From contig NMRA01000007.1 of the NCBI GenBank assembly GCA_002633005.1, forward strand, positions 1,373,917 through 1,437,916: DNA of 64,000 nucleotides. Direction: 5' to 3'. The notes under the pieces were generated by a model, which worked only from the letters and a program-made list of their open reading frames with translations, searched no databases and was not told the origin of the DNA. Source of the DNA: Phoronis australis (lineage: Eukaryota > Phoronida > Phoronidae). Made by a program: the position numbers and the translations under genes. This document shows, one piece after another, positions 1-12,400 of the stretch; positions within the stretch are counted from its first letter, which is position 1, and every line of letters starts with the position of its first letter.

Positions 1-1727
1 AAGGGGGCCATGGCCCCCTCTAAAATTCTACCAGATACCATTTGGGAGTTCGGGTGCGCACAAGCAAGGGCTCGTCGGGTGTGAAACGCATAGGCCTTGA
101 ACAAACACCGTTTTTTTAGTCAATAGGTCCGCAACCCCAAACATTCGAGGCTTCTGCGTACCCACATTTTAGGCTGGGCGCGTGCATCTGCCGAAATTCT
201 GGTTATTCCCGTGCCCTGCCCCCTCCCCCAACTCAAAATCCTGGATCCGCCCTTGGTAGGCCTATGTATCGTCCGGTTACCTATTTTCGTCAGGCTCCAA
301 AGTTCGTCCGCCATCTTGTTTCGCGTGCAGCGCAACCACGCGGGACTTAGCGTTCCAATTTGGAGTGCTCGTCTGCACGTTAGGTACTAACTTATCGGAA
401 GAGACACGTATCAAANGATCCGCCCTTGGTAGGCCTATGTATACTAATTATACAGCTTTGCAAAGATGTGGGTAAAAATTGTTCAAATAAAATCTGACGC
501 AAAATTAGTACACTCTTGAGCAAACTAAATTATTTACCGGTGTTGTAAAATTGGCGTTCTACCTTTATTCTGCTGCTAAAATTGTTATGCGTCTGCTATC
601 TGTGCCATGAAATATAGCGCCACTTGTTGGCCAATTCCTTTTTTTGATGATGCTTCTATCAACTGTTCTTCCTCAAGGTTGCGTACATATCATAACAAAT
701 TATTGGAACTGGTTTCATTTTGTTATCAGTTTTTAGTATTTTAATGCTAGCAAACCGAATTTCAGAACAAATTGATGCTGCAAAGCTGCTATCATCTCGT
801 GAAAGATGTTGCAAAAAATTTAGGAAATGACGCATGCAGTTGTCACGAGCGTACTGTTTTCAAAACGACGATAAACTTTTCTTTGTTACAAAAGACGGAA
901 AATTGTGCAAGAAATTGACATTTGTTAGATTGTTTTTACTTAAATGGCTGTAACGGCCTAGATGAGTGTCGGTTGAGTCTCTGATTTGGCACACAATCCC
1001 GCCAAAGCTGTTCATGTTGATATAAGTTTCACGAGGTGACGAGCTAAACTACTCGGGCAGTATAAAATTTCTAGGTCTATTGGAGCTTAACACACAGTGG
1101 TTCCTAACTGTATTTTGACAATAATCTGCATACAACTAGCTGGCTACTTAAAAAATCTGCACGACTACGGCCACTGCGGATCTGTTGAACACAGGCCGCC
1201 GGCAGGAGAGTTGATCATCCAAAGTGTTCTGCCAACAGGCAACTGGAACCCAACAATGGTAGAATGCACGAGTGGGTGGGGCACACACAAAACTCGAAAG
1301 GCAAAACTCATGGTAAAAGTAGAATAAGTGAGTCCCTCATGAAAATGGCTGCCATGAACCAGTTATTCAGTGAAAACTGGTTTCCAGCAGCCATTTTCAA
1401 GAGGAACCCGTCTACTTGACTTTTACCATTACTCATGTTGGGGTTACCCACCTCTTTTTGTGTCATGCACATTTGAAATGTTAAAGGACTTGCCAATTTT
1501 TTATAAAATATAGTTTGTTTTATCAAAGTTAAGAAACAATCCCGTCTAATAGTACCAGTAGTAATCTCAATACTGCGTTTTTTTACCTTTAAGCTGATGT
1601 GCAGTTTCATTGTGAAGTACCTCTTGCCTTGGTTCTCCTGAAAATCTGTACGTTCGTTATCAGGGCACTGGAGTAGGCTGAAGTCTTATGCTGGTCAGTT
1701 CCAATCATCCTGGAGCCAGACGAAATA
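1..1727. other. 5' flank of ANAPC1: repeat-derived and unassigned sequence
   Basis: Bases 1-260 are GC-rich for this window and include a reverse copy of the repeat seen at 52,078 (GGATCCGCCC, CTGCCCCCTCCCCC). A single N lies at 416 and is followed by a copy of 244-269. Bases 420-1,250 are AT-rich with no supported gene. A foldback repeat occupies about 1,260-1,475. The ANAPC1 transcription start should lie in the last few hundred bases; no TATA box is convincing. Confidence 0.6.
1260..1475. repeat. Foldback repeat upstream of ANAPC1
   Basis: Two arms of about 100 bp read as imperfect reverse complements. The best part is GAAAATGGCTGC at 1339-1350 against GCAGCCATTTTC at 1387-1398, and the outer arms pair CTCATGGTAAAAGT with ACTTTTACCATTACTCATG. 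It would form a long hairpin and looks like a small inverted-repeat transposable element. No clear target duplication was found. Confidence 0.6.
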
Positions 1728-4700
1728 ATGATAGCCAGTTGCAGTAGCAGGGACTATGTACCATTTGGTCGTGATCATCATCAGCGACACCCTGGCCCTG
1801 TGTCGCTTCAACTGGCCAGTCACAACCACCAACCAGCCGTCCCCATCTTAAAAGCCCTCAAGGACTGCTCAATCAATGATCCCAAACAGGTATACCATGA
1901 GGTTGTCATGAATATGAGCACTGTTTTGATTATTATCACTAAGTTACATTTTGTTTCACAAGTGAGCTAAAATGTAAAAGTAGAACAAATGTTCACATAT
2001 GTAAGATAAATGCAAAAAATCTGCTCCTCTTAAAAGCTTTGCAGTATGTTTGTCCCGCAGTTGGGGGTATCGCTCAAAAGCTATGTTATTTAGACACATT
2101 TCTGTACTTTTCATTGCTGATTTTTCATCCTGTTAGCATTGGTGACTTGTCATTTTGAAAACAAATTAATTGAGGCACTGTCAAGACAATTATTGTTGGT
2201 TGAGTATTCATGGTTGCGCAGTTTTTTTCTTCTTTTCTTTCCTTCATTTTCAGTTTTCCAGTCTTGTGCAGTTCCGGTACCTTTATGATAACTATTGGAT
2301 ATTGAACACTACTGATAATAGATGTCTTGTCGTAATAGTAAATTTCTCACTTTCAATTTAATGTGTTACATTGCACCTTCATTCTCTCCTAGGAAAAAAG
2401 CAGACCTTATCAGTGATTAATTTGGTTGTGATGAAACTGAAAGATTACTAGACATTCACTGGACTGTACAATTGTGTCTATAAAATATTACGTTTCACTA
2501 AAATTACGGTAGTGCAGTTGGTCAGATGCATATTGCAACAGACATGCACAGGTCGCTCAGCTGCATACATTGCACCATACATTGCACCATACATTGCACC
2601 ATACATTGCACCATACATTGCACCACACATTGCACCATACAGCTGAAGCTTTATTATTCACATATAATACATATAGACATATACACAAATTCAGACCTGA
2701 ATTGAAGAGGTAATGAGGAGTTAGAGACCTGACTCAAGGTTCTAGCAGTGGGCTTCACTGGGATTCGAACTCCATGAGCTGGTGCAGAGGATGCAGTCAT
2801 AAAGACACTTAACCCACCAGGTCACACTGCCTTCTCTATGGTTCACTTACTTGTGCTGATGGTAAAACTTGATAACACATAAAATATGTCAGTATACTTC
2901 TGGAGTCTTAGAGACTTCTTTACCAACTTTTATTATCCATTAATTGTTAGTTGAAATATCATCCAAAGAAAAAGCTATCTTTTTGTAGATTGACCAGTGG
3001 TCAGTTCGACCAACACCTGCGGGGAGTGGTTCATCAGAGGAGGAGCTTTATGTCAAAGGTCAAACAGTCATCTGGAGCTGTATTGGGCCAGACAATGCTC
3101 ACAAAGTGATCAAATCGTACACAGTCAACAGTCCTGTTAAACAAGCCTTCTGGGCCCAGTTTGTTCTCTCATCATCAGAGGAAGATGATTCTCCTAATGG
3201 TATGATGTGATGAGAGCCGTCAGAGCTCAGTTGTTTGAGCTCAAGAGTTCTGATGTGTAGATTGTCAATCGATTGCTGGCTAATGTCAGACAATAGAGCA
3301 TTACTCGAGTAGATCTCGTGAATTGGCAGGGAATGAAAACTAAGATTTATTGCAAAACCTATTTCCAAGGGGGACTAGAATTTTGTTTAAAAGTAATTCC
3401 GGAATGATTCACTGTGTGAGGAATAGATTCCAGCTTGTGATTTTGTACATGACAACAGTGGGAGCTATTTACATTGTGATTGAAATAACTGTTTGCCAGC
3501 ATAAATTGAGTATTTTTATTTTCACAACCAGAGAAGTGTTAGTACCTTGACAGTTTCGGCTTCTCTCAGCAGCCATCTTCCAATGCTATTTGACACTAGG
3601 TGGTGTGGTGATGAGACTGTTCCAAATTTTAGATGGGGGTGTAAATTATCTAAAATTTGAAACAGTCTCATCACCATGCCACCTAGTGTTCAGTTGCTTC
3701 GGAAAACGGCTGCTGAGAGGAGCCAAAACTGTCAAGGTACTAACACTTTTTTCTGGTTGTGAAAATAAGAAACTGTACTCTACCAATCTTATGAAATTAC
3801 TTAGTGATATTTGCCAGCATACAAAACATGAATTTTCCTATGAGAATTTGTGTTTTTATAATATTGTTCATGCATCAATTTAGCACCAATTTAACTACCA
3901 TTTTCCTTCATAATTAGCATGAACTTAATTATGGTAAGGCTCAGCGCAATTCCTGAACACATCCCAAGATAGCAATCCATTATTTATTTACTATAGAAGT
4001 GCAGAATGGTATCTGTGTTGTGGAGAGTCACTGTGTCAGTGTGTTCACCGACCAGGGCGAGGACTACGTTGCTGCTCTTCCGTTTGAGGTTTGTACCCCC
4101 CTGGGTCTGATTAAATACAAAGAGTACTCCCAGTAAGGCTAGTATCTTGTTAGTTAAGTGAGATTGTGCAAGTCTTCACGGGTTATCACCAAGCATTGTG
4201 AGTGAAGCTTGTGGTCTCGCTGACTTACACTTATGAGTGTGTTGCAGTATTCAAAGTCTCTTACTTTGTCGTAAGTGCAGCTCAGCCATGTGTCACTAGT
4301 TCTATGGAATTCGAAAGATATTTTATTGGTAGAAAACTTTGTGGCCAGTTACATGAAATAGTCCCAAATAGGTACACTATGTTCCTTAATTTTTTGTGGC
4401 ATTTTTGGACACGTGCAAACACTATTTGTCCTCTGTTTCAACTTTCTTGAAAAAGCATGCTAGACCCCTGCTTGGCTCTGTTTAGGAACTACAGAAGATG
4501 ACGAAGGGATTGAACCTGTTACAAGATTGAGGAATGAATATTTTGGAGGTCCTTGTTGGTTAATAAGTCAGTGATATAACGTTTTTAGTTTAACATCTAA
4601 TTAGTGTAACTACGTCGACACACAGATGTCATGTTGTGCTCAAATTCTTGATCATGTTATACAGGTGTCGAATGCTTGGAGAATCAAGTCGGGCGTACTC

Positions 4701-6472
4701 TTTGAAAGATGCTTTGCTCAGAGTGACACCCTTAATAAGGAGTCACAACCCTTACCCATCTGGTTCAGTATGATGCATCCTCTGGACGAGATTGCACCGG
4801 TAATTAGTAAATCGGGTAAGTTTATCTAGTGTACGAGCACATTGAGAGGAGTACACACACTTTGAATTAGTATCAGACTGACGATACATGATCATCAATC
4901 TGATCACCTTAGATGGCATCATTCATAGAAAGCCTTGGTCTTTAGATAATTTATTTTAAATTTTTTTTCGTAGCACAGCCCTGAAAATCGCTTTCAGATA
5001 ATATCCAGGTTTTCATTCGCTCCCTTGCATACATTCACTAGTAAGACCGAGCTCAGATGAGTAGGAGACACCTTTGTGCAATGCTTGATTGTCTGCCACT
5101 AAAGCCAGGATTTGAACCTGGGTCTTCCAAACGGGAGTCCGCAGCTCCTACTACTGAGCCACACTGTCTCCTCATCTATCATTGCTCAGTGATAAGACAT
5201 CATGAGTTGTTACGATTGATGATGAACATCAAATGGTAAATTATATCAACCGTTGGTATGAATGCCTCTTAATGATTTAAATTGCACCATACTGTTCTTG
5301 TGGGTTCATACAAATGATTGTCAGATGTGAACTCATAGAAAAATAATTTATGATAAATTGTGATCAACCAAAATTGCCATGTTAGATGTGTGCATGTCTT
5401 AGTTGGAAATTTTTGCTTATATTGCAAGTATATACTAGCTTTATTGTTTTGTGCTGCCTTGCGTCTGATTAATTGTTTACCAAGAGCTGTACTTACACAG
5501 AATATTACTGTAAATGGATTGTAGTAATAGTTATGATAATTATTATAATATTCATGAATAACGGTGGCTCATTTTATATAGCTCTGATATTTCTTTCGAT
5601 GCCAAGAAGAACAGATAATATACTGAACGTTACTTGTTGCTTTTACCTTCATCACTATGAGTGATAGAAACACCAATTTACACATTATGGAATGAGCTAA
5701 AATTTGTTGTGCACCTTAAGACTCATTACGACTGTTTTCAGTTGAGATCCTTTATTTTACTAAAGTCTGGAACAAAACTTGCAGTGTTACTCTTCTGTTC
5801 AATGCCCTGACAGTGATTGGACAATCCTTAAGATAAGAATTTTGGGAAAAATAGGGTATTGTAAGTTGCGTCCATATCTTCATCAAAGATTCAGTCTCCA
5901 AAGTCGTAACTTGGACTCCAATTTGCGTTTTGTGTTTAATTCAAGTTCACGTTAAAGCGAACAATCTAATGTTGTGCTCAAAATGTAGACTACATCCACG
6001 TCAGTGAGAACGGTATTAGGTAAATAGTTGCAGAGTGTGAGTCTTTAGACTGAGTCTGGTATCCTGATTAACAGTATTTCTTGTTGGGTGCTGCTCTGTG
6101 TATGGGCACACGGTGAATGAATTTACTCGTCATGTGTGGTTTTGTACTCTGTATGTACTGTCCATATTTCAGGTGCCTGTTGTTCTTTTTCTATTTGTAT
6201 TGTCCACATTTCAGGTGCCTGTTGGTACTGTCCATATTTCTGGTGCTTCTTGTTCTTACTCTGTTTGTACTGTCCATATTTCGGATGCCTGTGGTTCTTA
6301 TTCCATTTGTAATGTCTATATTTCAGGTGCCTGTGGTTCTTACAAGGTAGACTATGAACGCGACCACAGTCAACACATTGTTTACTGTAGCGACGAGCCA
6401 TCCGTTGTCATGAGCTATGACTCTGTGTTGGGGACACACTCCCTGTGGAGACTAAGGAAAGCCAAGACGGAG
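1728..6472 (+). CDS. ANAPC1: ANAPC1 exons 1-5, start of the N-terminal beta-propeller
   Basis: Exons are 1728-1889, 2989-3199, 3997-4088, 4665-4815 and 6327-6472, encoding residues 1 to 254. Phases join cleanly (0, 1, 0, 1, 0). The family fold here is a WD40-like beta-propeller that contacts other platform subunits. Visible anchors are DYVPFGRDH near residue 8, EELYVKGQTVIWS near 73-85, EDYVAALPFE at the end of exon 3, and PSVVMSYDSVLGTHSLW in exon 5. Exon 5 is preceded by a tandem repeat that copies its own 3' splice site (separate entry). Introns 2 and 4 contain a foldback repeat and a tRNA-derived SINE. Confidence 0.93.
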
Positions 6473-9400
6473 GTATACACCATCACCGTGTAGAATAAAA
6501 TTTAGCCGTTGTGGTGTTCTGGTTACTCTTTCAGGGTAGCTTGCCTTCCTGACTAGCAAATCACATGGACATTTTCGTTATCCACAATTTTCATTTTCAG
6601 CGTGAATGCAACTGCTATTCGTGTTGAAAAAAGTCTCTAAAAATGTCAAAACTTAGTTGATTGTATTCTGTACGTGCTGTTGTCTTCTCTTATTTATAGT
6701 TTGTCAATAGTTTTTATGTGCAAATTGATCTAAAACTTTTATATTTTGATGCCCGTCTTCCAAAATGTAAGTTTTGAATTGAAATCGCCACGATTTGTTC
6801 GTACATGCTACGCTTGGATTTTGTGTCATTCTTTCCCAACATGTTAAGACACTGAGCAGTGATAAAACCCATTCCAAAACTCTGTTTTGTTTTCAGGAAG
6901 GCTATTCAGTTTCTGGTTACCCCAGCGATGTGACCTCGGTGCCCCATAGTCAGGCAGCCACTCCTCGGCCGGGACTTAGCCACTCCAACCAATCTCGCCT
7001 CACCCTGTCTAGCCAGTCACCCAGTCTCTCACCGTTCCACAGTCGCCACAACTCGCCCGCCGGCACATCCCGCTCATTTTCCAGTCCCTCCATCACTCAC
7101 ATGGCTACACTCAGGTGAAGCTCTTCGCTATTTGAAAATAATTGATGACACTGTAAGACTTAACATTCACTAGGTGGTGCTTATGATCGCAACAGGATCT
7201 TCATTCGATACAGTTCTCACTCACCATGGAAAATCTGGAAAATGACGTAAATTGTTTCCGTTGCATAGAAAACACTTGGAAAATTAAAAAGAGTAGAAAC
7301 TTACAGACAAACTACATCAATTTTCATTTGGTAAAACCTTCACTTTTGGAGTTGTGCTGCGAGTTGATACATTGTTTCCATAAACTGATGACATCACTTT
7401 GTGAGTTTTGATATTTCCATTCAGTTACTCCTCGGTCACAATCAGTAGCAATAAAAAATGGAAATTGTATCATGGAGAACGAAAAGATGATGAAAACGCA
7501 GTCTTCGTGGGAACCATCTGTCTGAGAAGAGGGATAAAGCTGCTCACCTGGGGTTATTTGTGGAAGGAGAGTCCATTGATGTATACTCTATGTTGCAAAA
7601 TTATTATCTAGAAGAAGCGTTTTACATAGGAAATCTTCTTCACATAAAATTGATTCAAGTATCACCCATCAACAAAAATGTGTGAACGTTAATTTGGCTT
7701 TTACCCACTGTTGAGTTATGTTCCCATTCTTTTTATTAACTCTTTATTATGTAATTTATTTCCTGCACAGTCGTTCTCCAAGCATCAGTACTGAGCGGTT
7801 ACATCGAATACACACGCCGTCCCCCAGTAAGGGACCTCATCTTGTACACACTCCTGGATCCCACAGTCGAAATGTCTCGCTATTGAACGAGAGCATGGAA
7901 TACATGGAGCCGCTGACGCCAGAGATCTGTCTGGAGTACCTCTGGACTGAGAAGACGTGTGGTGCAAGGTAAGTCTGTGGTCTCGGGATAGCTGGAGTAG
8001 GAGTCTGTGATACAGAAATCGGTCTGGAGTACCTCTGCACAAAGAAGACATGTGGTGCTAGGTAAGTCCATAGTCTCGGGTAGTTCGAATAACAGTCTCT
8101 GATACCGGAGATCTGTCTGGAGCACCTCAGCACAGTGAAGACGTGCTAGGTAAGTCTATAGTCTCAGGTAGTTGGAGTAGGAGTCCGTGACAGCAGAGAT
8201 CTGTCTGAAGTACCTCTGCACAGTGAAGACGTGTGGTGCTAGGTAAGTCTATAATCTCAGGTAGTTGGAGTAGGAGTCTCTCTAGAGTACCTCTGCATAG
8301 AGAAAAAGTTTGTGTCAGGTGAGACAGCAGCCACAGGTATTTGCTTGACATCTATGATGTCCTGATGCCAGGATCCTTTTGGTTTCCCCTGAATAGAGAA
8401 GACTTCTTGACCAAGTAAGTCAACACTGGTGTAGATTCTGTAGACTATGCTCTGTGTTCTTAGTTGTGTATGTGTCCATGATAGGCAGATTAGATTGTAC
8501 CTGAAACCGATTTTTCCATTGTTTCTCAGAGTCGCTGATAGGCTATGGATGTTGTCGAAATCATGATTTTCTGTTTTATTTCACAACCACAAATCCAGTG
8601 TTATTTATTGTTAAAAATGAATGAATGTTTTTATTACATTCTGGGAATTGAACGCGAGGTTTCAGGTTACACTGATTGTTCTGTTTCCAGAGAAGGAGTG
8701 ACTGGCAGAGCTACCAAGGCGTTTCTCACCACAGACATAACTGGTCAAAGGTTCCTTTGTTATCTTATCCCTAGTAAGCAACAACTCAGGTGAGTTCAAG
8801 TCGTTGAATCGCAGACAAACATATTAATTAACAAGCTATGACAAAGCACAAGCACATTTTACTTTAGTGTTGATTGGTGGTTTGTTTGCTCAAGAGATCC
8901 TAGATTAGTTTCTACATGTCAATGACAAGTGCACTTGTCATCCTGGTGTCTCTGACATATACACACTCGCCCGCGCATGCATTCTATGTATGACGTATAG
9001 TCATCTATGTATGACGTATAGTCATCTATGTATGACGTATAGTCATCTAGGTATGACGTATAGTCATCTAGGTATGACGTATAGTCATCTATGTATGACG
9101 TATAGTCATCTATGTATGACGTATAGTCATCTAGGTATGACGTATAGTCATCTATGTATGACGTATAGTCATCTATGTATGACGTATAGTCATCTAGGTA
9201 TGACGTATAGTCATCTATGTATAACGTATAGTCATCTATGTATGACGTATAGTCATCTATGTATGACGTATAGTCATCTATGTATAACGTGAAGTCAAAT
9301 ATAAACGGGTGTACATCATTCATGCTACATGTATTTCTTTTTTCCTGCATTATTGGACAAAAATGATATTTTTACAGTTATTTTATCTCGAACAACATTG

Positions 9401-12400
9401 GAATTGATGTCAGTATGTTTGTCATTTTTAACTGAATTAGGTAATAATTTCTCCATTAAGCCTGGGGTGTGTACTGTGGACCCAAGAATCTAGCGGAAAG
9501 GCCAAGTCATGTAAGACCACAGAAAATCACACGAGTGAAAGGCGTGGGTTTTGCAAGTATGCGCGAGACCCTCCTAGCATACCCTTGCAAAATGGCGGGC
9601 ACTGAAGTGATTGGTGGGTGAGGTTGGAATATTGCGTTATGGGATAGACTGTCTTGGGCCTACACAACGCATCCCTGGTTTTCAGTCAGTCCATAAATGG
9701 ATGTTTCTTTGAGTCTGGAAGCAAAGGGTTTAAGTTGCAGTTTATGTATAATCATTGACATTGGCTTGATTCGTTGCCTTCAACTTTTTTCGCATCTAGG
9801 TGCTTGAAATTTACTGTAAGCAACGACCAATCGCAGCTCATCCTTGGAACTGTGTCAAATGTGTCGGCCAATGACGCTGTCCCGATACCTAGCCTCAACA
9901 TGATGGTGATCCTGGAGCCAAACAACAATCTCATGTTGTACACAGGAACTACTGTGGTAAGAGACCTCGCGCTGTGTTGAAGGATTTGTAAAGTCAAGCA
10001 AAAACAGAAAGTCAATTCTTTGACCTACAGAATGTGGAAATGTTTAGTTAAGGTATATGCAGACCTTGTTGAAAAGTCTGTATTTGATAGCCAAATATCT
10101 ATAAATATATTGATTTCAACTGGGTAAAAATGATTATTAGTAATTTCATTTTTGATTGAATAATCTTTCTTTAATTGGGTCACATGACTATATTTTTAGT
10201 GAAAAAGCATAAAAGAATGGTACAGTGATAAAAAACAAAGTTGTGAAAAACATGACCAATTTTTTTTAAATGTAAATGTTCCTGATGGAATCTCAAAAGC
10301 TCTGTTACAATTTTCTATATTACCATTTCGTTTTTGTTTTTGCAACTTTTGATTTATTCATGGAAATCATAGAGGTCTTATTTTGATAACTCCTTATGCA
10401 AAAGTGGATCATTTTAAAAACAATGTTCCTCAGAGTGTTTTGCAGAACACAGCGTGAAGCATAGTATCTGAAAGTTTATATATGAATCCGATCATCCATT
10501 CCTCACATGATGTTAATTAGCCAAATTAGGAGATTTTTCTAGCGTCCTGCATAACATCAGCCCTACAGAATGTTGTTATCTTCCTTTCTAGAAAACTTAT
10601 ATAATTGTCCTTATGCTATTTTTCAATTTAAGAATTTCTACAATTTAACAATCAATCACTGGAATGAAGGTATTTCACCTCCCTTTTGTTCTAGTGTGAT
10701 AAGTGAACTTCCATTTGTGGCAAAAGGTCTCTTTGCTCTTGACTGTGCTATTTTCGTCTGCTGATGAACATTGGTTCATTAAAAATTGAGCTAATAAAAG
10801 TGTTTTAATAAGTCATTGTCTGAATTCTTAAGAACAAACTTTGTTACCCATAATACACTAATCTCAGAGGTAGGTACGGTAAAAACCCAAAAAATCTAGA
10901 ATTGATGCCAGTCAAACATTTTCAAACACACAATCACACAATTTTCTTTCCTGTTCTTGTTTCTCAGGTCAACAAAGTTCACATCGCCGGCCTGCCAGTG
11001 TCGTCCCTCTCTGTGTCTGGTCTGGCCCTTCCTTCTGTATCCGTGACTAACACCCCCAGACGCAGTAGTCTTATTACCTCCAGCCGACCAACCAGTGCCA
11101 TGGAGGCCAAGTTTGGCGATGACGAGGTCAGTATTATGGGTCAAGGATGAATGCGTACCTGTCAGAGGACATGGCCAAGGTCATTTTACTCTAGGTTAAA
11201 ATAATGAGGCCATGTTTTACTTGTGTTCAGTTGTGCTGCGAAAAACAAATTTTGTTAAACATATGGCTCGTAAAAAAAGAAATCCGATTTAAAATTAGGT
11301 CGATAAAATATAGCCTCAAAGGTCAAAAACAAGAATGGAAATTATGATACTTTCCAAAAAAATTGTTAGACCGACATTTACAAAATGTAGTCGGAGGATT
11401 TTTTTTGTGTTACAAAAATTGACACCAGGTTGACATGGATAAGTCCTTCGACAATTTTGCGCACCAGAAAGTATGATTTGTATTGTGAACTTTGCACCTA
11501 AAAATTGTGGCAATGTTGCAAAAACTTTTTTGACATTTGAACTTTGAACTGTCAAGCTCCCTGTAATCTGTATTTAAAGAAGAGCGTCATAATTGAAACA
11601 TCCTGCTCTATCTTGCCAGAGCTATTGTGCTGTCTTACTGTCCATGAGCATGTCATCCAAACATTTGGCTGTTTCACCATCTGTAGGTTGCTCAAAAATG
11701 ACGTCCTGTGAACTATTACAAGAGTTTTTTAAGCAAGTTGTATTGCACCTGCTTTATGTCGTTGTTACTGGGCACCCTCGGCTTGTAAGTTGGACAGTGA
11801 AAAGCACCCTTGTGGACTGTTGACTCGGGAGAAGAAATTTTATCAACTATTTGGTTTGCAGATGCGGTTGTTGTCACCAGTTCCGTCGGAAATGAACGAG
11901 AGCTCGCAACTATTACAGACGTCTGTCAGCGAAGAGTTCAATTTTCCACCTGTCGGTTTTGTAGCAGGATTGCGTGACGAAGTCAAGAATAAATTTACTG
12001 TGGTGAGTTTTATCCTCTTTGACTGAAGTTTCTGAATCTGATGGTGCCACATATGTGTTACTGTTTTACTGCTGAAGCTAGGATCATAAGATCAGCCATT
12101 ACAAAATTGGTCGTACGTGTGATTTATTCTATAACTGCGTTTGCCTGTTGGATACTTTAAAGTAGATTTTATTCTAAAACTAATGTTCGATACTTTTTTT
12201 AAAGCAAATTGCTTTTCACTTTCACCAGTTATTGCCTTTACTTGTGTGTTGTTGAATAATTGGAGTCATAAAGTTTTTTCAAGAGTGCTTCAAGTATTTA
12301 TGTGCTCAAAAATGAATAAGAAATTAATATGTGTTATCCGTATTCACACAACCTTTTAATCTGCTTTGCAAGGAGATGACCAATGGTGCTATGACAAGAG

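Noticed and set aside
5097-5170. A functional tRNA gene
   Set aside because: D- and T-arm signals are good but the acceptor stem does not pair and no clear anticodon arm can be drawn, so a SINE head fits better.
6098-6493. Exon 5 extended upstream through the open frame from 6098
   Set aside because: The extra residues are translation of the 42-bp repeat with intron-like TTTCAG junctions, and exon 4 phase joins correctly at 6327.
7785-8351. Several minus-strand open frames repeating LCRGTPD-like words
   Set aside because: They are antisense readings of the exon 7 donor repeat.
8919-9350. Open frames of 143 (minus) and 100 (plus) codons repeating YIDDYTS and MTYSHLC
   Set aside because: They arise because the 21-bp minisatellite unit is a multiple of three without a stop in those frames; no start context, splice support or family resemblance.
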